Notes: a model not told the origin generated them from the sequence alone. Positions 1 to 5,242 are shown, numbered from the stretch's first letter. The stretch is 5,267 nt of DNA from 2-12-FULL-41-16 sp964390625 (GCA_964390625.1 CAYMID010000039.1:1-5267), one strand, 5' to 3'. Made by a program: numbers and translations.

Positions 1-59
1 TGAACAGGGTGGCTCCTGGGAGCTGGCAGACAACGCACTAAAGTGCTCCTTCGGGAGAA

Positions 60-90
60 CTTGGGTGGAACCTCCCATTTGGGACCCAAG
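60..90 (+). promoter_or_regulatory. T-box antiterminator element
   Basis: CTTGGG (60-65) pairs perfectly with CCCAAG (85-90). The 7-nt bulge TGGAACC occupies 66-72, and an upper stem TCCC (73-76) / GGGA (81-84) closes the loop ATTT. This is the standard antiterminator architecture. Its 3' strand shares bases 88-90 with the terminator stem, so the two structures are mutually exclusive. Binding of an uncharged tRNA to TGGA at 66-69 would stabilise this form and allow read-through into glyS. Confidence 0.82.
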
Positions 91-110
91 ACCGTCAACG
101 GTCTTTTTTT
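88..110 (+). terminator. Intrinsic terminator of the T-box leader
   Basis: AAGACCG (88-94) pairs with CGGTCTT (99-105) around the loop TCAA, and a run of seven T residues covers 104-110. The stem competes with the antiterminator for bases 88-90. It would end transcription before glyS when the tRNA is charged. Confidence 0.82.
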
Positions 111-126
111 AATGCAAATTTTACAG

Positions 127-132
127 TATAAT
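127..132 (+). promoter_or_regulatory. Candidate -10 element giving a leaderless glyS transcript
   Basis: A perfect TATAAT lies 9 nt before the A of the glyS ATG, so initiation 7 to 10 nt downstream would fall at or next to the start codon. The -35 position at a 17-bp spacing (104-109) is only the terminator T-tract, a poor match to TTGACA, and there is no TG extension. No Shine-Dalgarno sequence lies between 111 and 141, which fits leaderless initiation. The region is AT-rich, so a chance match is possible. Confidence 0.45.
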
Positions 133-141
133 TATCGTACT

Positions 142-1515
142 ATGGCTACTAAATCAATGGACGATATTTTGTCGCTCGCCAAACGGCGCGGTTTTATTTT
201 TCCAGGCTCCGAAATCTACGGGGGCTTGGCTAATAGCTGGGACTACGGTCCACTCGGCCACCTTTTGAAGCAAAACATCAAGGCCGCGTGGTGGAAATTT
301 TTTGTGCAAGAACGCGCCGACATGGTGCCCATGGACACGGCGATTATCATGAACCCAAAAGTGTGGGAGGCATCCGGCCACTTGCAAAATTTTAGCGACC
401 CACTGGCTGAATGCAAACAGTGCCACCACCGCTTCCGCACCGACCATTTGCTGGAAGCGCGCAGTGCTGAACCGGGCTATGACAAAGAAAAGCCAATCAC
501 CATCGAAGAAGTACCATGTCCAAATTGTGGTGGTCAATTTGCGCCGTCCAAGAATTTTAACTTGATGTTCAAAACCTTTATTGGTTCGACCGAGGATGAT
601 TCGTCGGTCGCGTATTTGCGTCCCGAAACTGCGGCGGGTATGTTTGTGAACTTTAAAAACGTGTGGCAGAGCACGCGCCGTCGCTTGCCATTTGGCATTG
701 CGCAGATTGGTAAAAATTTCCGCAACGAAATTACCCCGGGCAACTTTATTTTCCGCACGCGCGAATTTGAAATTGGTGAATTTGAATATTTCATTAACCC
801 CAAAGATTGGGAACCGATTTTCGAAATGTGGCTTAGTGAAATTAAACGTTGGTGGCAAGATGTGATGCAAATCGACATGAATAATTTGGTGTGGCACGAG
901 ATCGAAGATGGCGAACGCGCCCACTACAGTAAACGCACCGTGGATATTGAGTACAAGTATCCATTTGGTCTCAAGGAATTGCACGGCATTGCGTACCGCA
1001 CTGACTTTGATTTGTCGCGTCACCAGGCGGTGAGTGGCGAGGATTTGCAGTACACTGACCCCGTGACGAACGAAAAGTTTTTGCCACACGTGATTGAACC
1101 AACCTTTGGGATTGACCGCATGCTGCTGGTTTGTTTGCTCGAGGCCTACCATGTGGAAGATGCACCAACCGCCGAAGAAGGGGAAAGCGAAGCGCGCGTG
1201 GTGATGAAGTTCCCAAAACATTTGGCCCCAATTAAAGTGGCCGTGTTGCCATTGTCGAAAAAGCCTGAATTATCGGGTCCGGCGCAAGAATTGGCCGCAA
1301 CGCTTCGCAAACATTGGAACATTGAATACGATGAAACCCAAAGCATTGGTAAACGCTACCGCCGCCAAGACGAAATCGGCACCCCATTCTGCGTGACCAT
1401 GGACTTTGATTCGCTCGAAGATAAGGCAGTGACCGTGCGCGACCGCGACACTATGGCCCAAGAACGGGTGGCCATTGCTGACCTGGTGGAATATTTACGC
1501 AATAAATTATCATAA
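142..1515 (+). CDS. glyS: Glycyl-tRNA synthetase, single-chain class II type
   Basis: This cytoplasmic enzyme attaches glycine to tRNA-Gly using ATP. The product is 457 aa, close to the usual length of the homodimeric GlyRS of Thermus and Mycoplasma type, not the alpha2-beta2 type. Visible features: the N-terminal signature RRGFIFPGSEIYGG (15-28); four zinc-ligand cysteines C91, C94, C126 and C129; RPETAAGMF (160-168); motif 2 around FRNEITPGNFIFRTREFE (193-210); HGIAYRTDFDL (281-291); motif 3 with IEPTFGIDR (318-326); and a C-terminal anticodon-binding domain from about 363 with GKRYRRQDEIGTPF and TVRDRDT. The ATG at 142 is chosen because the family signature begins just after it; an in-frame ATG at 43 would run through the T-box and terminator. 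There is no Shine-Dalgarno. Oddities relative to Thermus GlyRS recalled from memory: ETAQG reads ETAAG, and FEQME reads FEIGE. It is followed 6 nt later by the M16 gene. Confidence 0.97.
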   Translation: MATKSMDDILSLAKRRGFIFPGSEIYGGLANSWDYGPLGHLLKQNIKAAWWKFFVQERADMVPMDTAIIMNPKVWEASGHLQNFSDPLAECKQCHHRFRTDHLLEARSAEPGYDKEKPITIEEVPCPNCGGQFAPSKNFNLMFKTFIGSTEDDSSVAYLRPETAAGMFVNFKNVWQSTRRRLPFGIAQIGKNFRNEITPGNFIFRTREFEIGEFEYFINPKDWEPIFEMWLSEIKRWWQDVMQIDMNNLVWHEIEDGERAHYSKRTVDIEYKYPFGLKELHGIAYRTDFDLSRHQAVSGEDLQYTDPVTNEKFLPHVIEPTFGIDRMLLVCLLEAYHVEDAPTAEEGESEARVVMKFPKHLAPIKVAVLPLSKKPELSGPAQELAATLRKHWNIEYDETQSIGKRYRRQDEIGTPFCVTMDFDSLEDKAVTVRDRDTMAQERVAIADLVEYLRNKLS

Positions 1516-1521
1516 TCAAAT

Positions 1522-2778
1522 ATGTTTGAATCATATCAATTACCCAACAAAGCCCGTGTTATCTTGGTACCACAAGCCGACACGCAGTCGGTGACTGGTA
1601 TGATTATGTTTCCAGTTGGTTCGCGTTACGAACCAGCCAAGTTAAACGGCGTGTCGCACTACATTGAACACCTCATGTTCAAAGGAACTGAGAAGCGCAA
1701 AAACACCCTCACTCTTACGCGCGAAATCGACCGTTTAGGTGCCGAATACAATGCGTTTACTGGCAAAGAATACACAGGGTATTATGTCAAAGCTGACGCC
1801 GAATACACCGAAACGCTCGTGGATATTTTGGCCGACATGCTATACAACTCAAAGTTCGATGCCAAAGAAATGGAGCGCGAAAAAAATGTGATTGGCGAAG
1901 AACTGCGCATGTACAATGATAATCCAGTCATGAGCATTGATTCGTTGTTCGAAAGCGTTATGTTCGATGGTCCGCTCGGCTGGGATATTGGCGGTACACC
2001 AGCGCTCGTCAATGCGTACAAACGCGACGAGGTGCTTAAATTCCGCGACAATCACTATGACCCAGCCAACATGACCATTATTTTGGCGGGAAAAATTACC
2101 GAAGCCACGCGCGAACGCATTGCTCAATATTTTGGGGCAAAAAAAAGCCGCACGCAAAAATTTGGCACTTACAAACCAGGTGTGTTTGGTGGCACTAGTA
2201 AATCCGCACGTTTCCGTATTCGTCACAAAGTCACTGACCAGGCGCAAATGATGCTTGGTTTTCCAGCCTTTAAACACACTGACCCACGCCAACCAGTCGC
2301 AGCCCTCATGAACACCATTTTGGGTGGTTCCATGAGTTCGCGTTTGTTTATTCAGGTGCGCGAGCGTCGCGGTCTGGCCTATACGGTCCGCAGTGGCATC
2401 GACAGTTTCCGCGACACTGGGTATGCGTATGTGCGCGCTGGTCTGGAAGCAAAAAATATCAACAAAGCCTTGGCTTGCATCAAGGACGAACTTAACAAAA
2501 TGGCCACCAAACCAGTGAGTGCACAAGAATTGGCCGATGCCAAAACCCATATTCGGGGTGCCTTAACCTTGTCACTCGAGGATTCCAGCAACCAGGCCGA
2601 TTGGTACGCGCGCCAGGCCATGTTTATGGACAAAATTTACACGCCCGAAGAGCGCCTCGCTTTGATTGAAAAAGTCACGGCCAAACAAATTCAAACTTTG
2701 GCCAAACAATTATTCCGCCCAAATCAAATGCGCCTCGCCATTATCGGCGACATTAAACCAGAAGCCATAAACTTCTAG
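1522..2778 (+). CDS. M16 family zinc metallopeptidase (processing-peptidase-like)
   Basis: A probable zinc endopeptidase of the pitrilysin/mitochondrial-processing-peptidase superfamily; its substrate cannot be told from sequence. The product is 418 aa, typical of single-unit bacterial M16B proteins that work as dimers. The inverted zinc motif HYIEH is at 46-50 (H46 and H50 as ligands, E49 as catalytic base). The third ligand is expected in GEELRMY, at E126 or E127, about 75 residues downstream. The C-terminal half carries the usual substrate-binding pair in RRGLAYTV (R283, Y287), preceded by LGGSMSSRLF (267-276). There is no signal peptide or membrane segment, so it should be cytoplasmic. 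The ATG at 1522 lies 6 nt after the glyS stop and starts directly on a family-like N-terminus. No Shine-Dalgarno is visible, which suggests coupling to upstream translation. It ends 1 nt before tpiA. Confidence 0.95.
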   Translation: MFESYQLPNKARVILVPQADTQSVTGMIMFPVGSRYEPAKLNGVSHYIEHLMFKGTEKRKNTLTLTREIDRLGAEYNAFTGKEYTGYYVKADAEYTETLVDILADMLYNSKFDAKEMEREKNVIGEELRMYNDNPVMSIDSLFESVMFDGPLGWDIGGTPALVNAYKRDEVLKFRDNHYDPANMTIILAGKITEATRERIAQYFGAKKSRTQKFGTYKPGVFGGTSKSARFRIRHKVTDQAQMMLGFPAFKHTDPRQPVAALMNTILGGSMSSRLFIQVRERRGLAYTVRSGIDSFRDTGYAYVRAGLEAKNINKALACIKDELNKMATKPVSAQELADAKTHIRGALTLSLEDSSNQADWYARQAMFMDKIYTPEERLALIEKVTAKQIQTLAKQLFRPNQMRLAIIGDIKPEAINF

Positions 2779-2779
2779 T

Positions 2780-3514
2780 ATGAAATATTTTTTTGCGAAT
2801 TGGAAAGCGTACCTAAGTCCAGACGCAAGTGCGGACTTGGCGCGCGCCACTGCGGCCGTGACCGTGCCGAACACAGTGACGGCAGCGGTTTTTCCTAGCA
2901 CCTTGTCGTTTCGAGAAGTTAAATCGCTGCTCGCTGGGACCACATGGCAATTGGGTGCGCAAAATATTTCGTGGGCACCGCCTGGTGCGTATACGGGCGA
3001 AACGGCGGCGGTATTTTTGCGCGAGGCGGGTGCCGAGTTTGTGTTGATTGGTCATTCGGAACACCGTCATGTGCTTGACGAGAGCGACCATGGTGTGGCC
3101 AAAAAATTAGCTGCAGCCTGGAATGCTGGCCTGACGCCGATTTTGTGTATTGGCGAAACAGCCGAAGATGCGTCCGCAGGTAAGCGCCAATACCGTTTGC
3201 AACAACAGCTTACCGCTGTGTTAGGTGAAGAAAAATGGCCAGCCAATGCGCCGCTGATTATTGCCTACGAACCAGTGTGGGCTATTGGCAGCGGCACGCC
3301 ATGTACACCAGCCGATGCCGAGGATGTGGCAGGTTGGCTCCAGTTATATTTACAAACAACTTGGCAACGCACGGCACCAGTATTGTACGGTGGTAGTGTT
3401 GTGCCGGGCAACATTACGTCCTACTGGAATTGCCCAAGTTTGTCCGGGGTATTAGTTGGTACCCATTCGGTCCAACCAGGTTCGTTGGCCGAACTTATTA
3501 AAGCCATTTCTTAG
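2780..3514 (+). CDS. tpiA: Triosephosphate isomerase
   Basis: Interconverts dihydroxyacetone phosphate and glyceraldehyde 3-phosphate in glycolysis. The product is 244 aa, slightly short of the usual 248-255. All catalytic elements are visible: N7 and K9 in ANWKA, H92 in IGHSE (90-94), C123 in LCIGE, the catalytic base E164 in AYEPVWAIGSG with the flexible loop 6 following, the phosphate-gripping YGGS (203-206), and GVLVG (223-227). Small deviations: the usual HSERR reads HSEHR, and the usual VGGASL reads VGTHSV, neither touching the catalytic triad. The ATG overlaps the junction TAGTATG, 1 nt after the M16 stop. With no Shine-Dalgarno, expression by reinitiation is likely. The same TAGTATG junction joins it to the next gene. 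Being in an operon with glyS and a peptidase is not a known functional link; it probably reflects compact housekeeping packing. Confidence 0.97.
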   Translation: MKYFFANWKAYLSPDASADLARATAAVTVPNTVTAAVFPSTLSFREVKSLLAGTTWQLGAQNISWAPPGAYTGETAAVFLREAGAEFVLIGHSEHRHVLDESDHGVAKKLAAAWNAGLTPILCIGETAEDASAGKRQYRLQQQLTAVLGEEKWPANAPLIIAYEPVWAIGSGTPCTPADAEDVAGWLQLYLQTTWQRTAPVLYGGSVVPGNITSYWNCPSLSGVLVGTHSVQPGSLAELIKAIS

Positions 3515-3515
3515 T

Positions 3516-4409
3516 ATGATGTGGATCATTGCCGCGATTTTGCTGGTCATTGCTAGTGCTGTGCTGGGAATTTTATTGGTCCGTCACTGGCCGCAGTTAG
3601 TCGTGCTTGATCCATCGCAATTGCCCGAAGAAAAAATGAACCAAAAGAAAGACGAATTTTTGCGTAAGCGTGCCGAGGAGCAGGCTGCTAAACGCCGCGG
3701 ACAACAGGCGGGTTGGTTCAAACCACTCAGTCGTCGTTGGCGAATTGCTCAGTTAAATTTTCGCCAAGCGTTGGATGGGGTGGAGCGCAAACTCTTGGAA
3801 TTGGGGCAGCAGCGTCGTTTAAATGTACCGCGCACCCCCGAAGAAGAACAGGCCTTGCGCACCTTGTTGCAAGACGGCCTTAATGCCGCCGACGCTCGTG
3901 ACTGGAATAATGCCGAGAAAAAATTAATCGCCGCCATCCAGTTAGACGAGCGCAACGTGGCGGCCTATCGGGCTTTGGCAGGGGTGTATTTTGCACAAGA
4001 CCAATTCGAGGAAGCCAAGCAGACATACCGATTTGTTTTATACCTGGATCCGCGTGATGATAGTGCGTTATTACATTTAGCCGAAATTGCCGAGCACGAG
4101 GGTAAACTAGAGGCCGCGGTTGATTATTACCAACAGGCTGTTTTGATTAACGACCACGTGGCTACGCGCTTTGCCAAATTAGCCGATTTACTGACCCAAT
4201 TAAAGCAACCAGACACGGCCCTGGAGGCGATTCAGCAGGCCGTAATCCTAGAGCCACAGAATCCCAAATATCTTGACAATTTTATTGAAGCGAGTATACT
4301 AGCGGAGGATAAAAATTTGGCCGAAGAGGGCTATCGCCAGCTCCGGGCCGTAAATCCAGAAAACCACAAATTGGCAGCCTTCCGCGAACGTATTGACGCG
4401 CTGGGCTAA
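3516..4409 (+). CDS. Membrane-anchored TPR protein
   Basis: The specific function is not recognised. The product is 297 aa. Residues 3-22 form one hydrophobic segment (WIIAAILLVIASAVLGILLV), followed by a charged, coiled-coil-prone stretch rich in K, R, E and Q (about 38-65). By the positive-inside rule the C-terminal part should face the cytoplasm. From residue 114 the protein falls into five tetratricopeptide units phased exactly at 34 residues (starts near 114, 148, 182, 216 and 250), with typical W/Y-L-A-G-Y-A-P positions such as the AAYRALAGVYFAQDQFEEA segment. TPRs bind partner proteins, so a scaffold role at the membrane is likely. The overall plan resembles LapB/YciM, but there is no C-terminal rubredoxin-type cysteine domain. 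The start is ATG at 3516 (a second ATG at 3519 is equally possible), 1 nt after the tpiA stop. A strong promoter for the tRNA downstream lies within its 3' end. Confidence 0.9.
   Translation: MMWIIAAILLVIASAVLGILLVRHWPQLVVLDPSQLPEEKMNQKKDEFLRKRAEEQAAKRRGQQAGWFKPLSRRWRIAQLNFRQALDGVERKLLELGQQRRLNVPRTPEEEQALRTLLQDGLNAADARDWNNAEKKLIAAIQLDERNVAAYRALAGVYFAQDQFEEAKQTYRFVLYLDPRDDSALLHLAEIAEHEGKLEAAVDYYQQAVLINDHVATRFAKLADLLTQLKQPDTALEAIQQAVILEPQNPKYLDNFIEASILAEDKNLAEEGYRQLRAVNPENHKLAAFRERIDALG
4273..4300 (+). promoter_or_regulatory. Internal sigma70-type promoter, probably for tRNA-Thr
   Basis: A perfect -35 TTGACA (4273-4278) and a -10 TATACT (4295-4300, five of six consensus bases) are separated by 16 bp, inside the coding region of the TPR protein. 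Initiation would fall near 4307, about 110 nt before the mature 5' end of tRNA-Thr. This would give the tRNA a supply independent of the glyS operon. The match is strong, but its coding location means some of it is constrained by protein sequence. Confidence 0.6.
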
Positions 4410-4416
4410 GCCCCAC

Positions 4417-4489
4417 GCCGCCTTAGCTCAGCTGGTAGAGCAACAGTTTTGTAAACTGTGGGTCGTCGGTTCAATCCCGTCAGGCGGCT
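4417..4489 (+). tRNA. tRNA-Thr (anticodon UGU)
   Basis: A complete 73-nt cloverleaf. The acceptor GCCGCCT (4417-4423) pairs with AGGCGGC (4482-4488), and T4489 is the discriminator. The D stem is GCTC/GAGC (4426-4429, 4438-4441). The anticodon stem is ACAGT/ACTGT (4443-4447, 4455-4459) around the loop TTTGTAA, giving anticodon TGT at 4450-4452, which reads ACA (Thr). The T loop is TTCAATC (4470-4476). The T stem GTCGG/CCGTC has a single T-T mismatch (tRNA positions 50 and 64). CCA is not encoded and must be added by CCA-adding enzyme. It begins only 7 nt after the TPR gene stop, so read-through transcript from that operon may also be processed into it. Confidence 0.96.
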
Positions 4490-4491
4490 CA

Positions 4492-4507
4492 TACTCCAAA
4501 TGGAGTA
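4492..4507 (+). other. Hairpin in the 3' flank of tRNA-Thr
   Basis: TACTCC (4492-4497) and GGAGTA (4502-4507) form a perfect 6-bp stem with the loop AAAT. No T-run follows, so it is not a normal intrinsic terminator. It begins 2 nt after the tRNA discriminator and ends 1 nt before the -35 of the next promoter. It could guide tRNA 3' processing or serve as a binding site near that promoter; the sequence does not decide. Confidence 0.5.
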
Positions 4508-4508
4508 G

Positions 4509-4537
4509 TTCACATGTACAACTTGATTTGGTATACT
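4509..4537 (+). promoter_or_regulatory. Leaderless promoter of the HTH/LAGLIDADG-like gene
   Basis: TTCACA (4509-4514, one mismatch to TTGACA) and TATACT (4532-4537, one mismatch to TATAAT) are separated by the ideal 17 bp. Only 8 nt lie between the -10 and the ATG at 4546, so the transcript should start at or within about 2 nt of the start codon. There is no room for a ribosome-binding site. Confidence 0.65.
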
Positions 4538-4540
4538 AAA
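4527..4540. promoter_or_regulatory. Candidate operator palindrome over the -10
   Basis: TTTGGTATACTAAA is an inverted repeat with six of seven arms matched, centred on GTATAC and covering the -10 of the HTH gene promoter. Two short perfect palindromes, ACATGT (4512-4517) and TGTACA (4515-4520), lie in the adjacent -35/spacer region. A DNA-binding product encoded immediately downstream makes autoregulation conceivable, but short palindromes are common in AT-rich DNA. Confidence 0.25.
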
Positions 4541-4545
4541 CCAGT

Positions 4546-5157
4546 ATGCCAATTTCCCCAAAAGACCTAGCTCTCGTTAAGAAAATGTATAACGAGGGTG
4601 CCAGTGTTCGGCAAATTGCTGAGCATTATCAGGTGAGTCTCGACTCAGCTTATTATTTCTTTCGAAAAAATAAGATCGAGCGTCGGACTGCAGGGCAGAA
4701 TAATACCCTCGCGTTCCAGCGAAAAGAAAACACTTTTACGCTCAAGGAAAACCTGACTGCTTTTGAAAAAGAATTAAAAGTAGCCGGAGCAATGTTATAT
4801 TGGGGAGAGGGTTCACAGTGGCGTGGCGAAAAGATTGTTGATTTTGCTAATTCCAATCCAGGAATGGTACAGGTTTTTCTGTCCTTCTTGCGTCGGATTT
4901 ATCAGATTAACGAGTCGAAATTACGGGCATATTTATATTGCTACAGCAATCAAAATGTGTCACAATTGCTGCAATTTTGGTCACAGGTAACAAAAATACC
5001 TACTAGTCAGTTCACTAAGCCCTATATTCGTCAAGATTTTAGGGTAGACAAAGATGGAAAAATGAGATATGGTGTAGTTCACATTCGTTACAATGATAAA
5101 AAGTTGTTAAACCAAATCCGTGACTTAATCCAAGAGTATAAAGAAAAGTTAGCTTAA
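4546..5157 (+). CDS. HTH plus LAGLIDADG-like domain protein
   Basis: A 203-aa protein of two parts. Residues 5-47 look like a recombinase or sigma-4-type helix-turn-helix (ASVRQIAEHYQVSLDSAYYF, 19-38, with a basic KNKIERR tail). Residues 74-200 look like one LAGLIDADG-type domain. The motif helix contains GAMLYWGEG (81-89, E88 in the acidic position), followed by a strand-helix unit VDFANSNPGMVQVFLSFL (98-115), a second strand and helix (LRAYLYCY and NVSQLLQFWSQV), then TKPYI, and finally GVVHIRYNDKKLLNQI. Single-motif LAGLIDADG proteins bind DNA as dimers. They include homing endonucleases and non-cleaving regulators such as WhiA, which has the two domains in the opposite order. Cleavage activity is unproven. 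GC is about 39% by hand count, against about 50% or more in sampled upstream genes, suggesting transfer. It lies between two tRNA genes, has its own leaderless promoter, and stops 1 nt before tRNA-Tyr. The ATG at 4546 is set by the promoter. Confidence 0.85.
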   Translation: MPISPKDLALVKKMYNEGASVRQIAEHYQVSLDSAYYFFRKNKIERRTAGQNNTLAFQRKENTFTLKENLTAFEKELKVAGAMLYWGEGSQWRGEKIVDFANSNPGMVQVFLSFLRRIYQINESKLRAYLYCYSNQNVSQLLQFWSQVTKIPTSQFTKPYIRQDFRVDKDGKMRYGVVHIRYNDKKLLNQIRDLIQEYKEKLA

Positions 5158-5158
5158 T

Positions 5159-5242
5159 GGGCAGGTTCCAGAGCGGTCAAATGGACTTGACTGTAAATCA
5201 AGTGGCCTTGTGCCTTCGTGGGTTCGATCCCCACCCTGCCCA
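5159..5242 (+). tRNA. tRNA-Tyr (anticodon GUA)
   Basis: A complete 84-nt class II cloverleaf. The acceptor GGGCAGG (5159-5165) pairs perfectly with CCTGCCC (5235-5241), with discriminator A5242. The anticodon stem CTTGA/TCAAG (5186-5190, 5198-5202) encloses the loop CTGTAAA, giving GTA at 5193-5195 (Tyr). The long variable arm at 5203-5217 contains a GGC/GCC stem, as expected for bacterial tRNA-Tyr. The T arm GTGGG-TTCGATC-CCCAC is perfect. CCA is not encoded. The 5' end lies 1 nt after the stop codon of the preceding gene, so no separate promoter fits between them. It is probably transcribed from upstream and released by RNase P. Confidence 0.97.

Larger units (their letters stand above)
1..110 (+). 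promoter_or_regulatory. T-box riboswitch (3' portion), probably glycine-responsive, upstream of glyS
   Basis: This leader senses uncharged tRNA and controls transcription of the downstream glyS. Seen directly: a hairpin CTCC-TTCG-GGAG at 46-57 (candidate stem III), an antiterminator at 60-90 with the characteristic bulge TGGAACC at 66-72, and an overlapping terminator at 88-110. Known of the family: the first four bulge bases pair with the tRNA acceptor end NCCA, and the fourth base matches the discriminator. TGGA therefore calls for a U73 tRNA; bacterial tRNA-Gly normally has U73, and the following gene is glycyl-tRNA synthetase. tRNA-Thr in this window also has U73, so specificity rests on the gene context as well. 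The specifier loop and most of stem I lie off or at the left edge, so the specifier codon cannot be read with confidence. A small hairpin GCTC-CTGG-GAGC at 12-23 may belong to the base of stem I. Confidence 0.8.

Noticed and set aside
43..141. N-terminal extension of glyS from an in-frame ATG at 43
   Set aside because: It would translate through the antiterminator and terminator, adds 33 residues unlike any GlyRS, and the family signature begins shortly after the ATG at 142.
154..1221. Long open frame of 355 codons on the - strand
   Set aside because: It lies wholly within glyS, has no recognisable domain, and reflects the codon pattern of the sense gene.
1508..1522. CATAAT as a promoter -10 for the M16 gene
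   Set aside because: It overlaps the glyS stop, has only 5 nt to the ATG, and no -35 is found at 16-18 bp. Co-transcription with glyS explains the gene better.
1849..2550. Open frame of 233 codons on the - strand
   Set aside because: It is antisense to the M16 peptidase, with no motif, promoter or start signal of its own.
3456..3515. Upstream ATG for the TPR protein overlapping the end of tpiA
   Set aside because: It adds 20 polar residues before the membrane segment. The ATG at 3516 gives the same TAGTATG junction as the preceding gene pair.
4492..4507. Hairpin after tRNA-Thr as an intrinsic terminator
   Set aside because: The stem is followed by GTTCAC with no T-run.
142..5157. UGA recoded as glycine (SR1/Gracilibacteria code)
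   Set aside because: All five genes are full length under the standard code with no in-frame TGA. None ends in TGA, but five genes are too few to argue from that.
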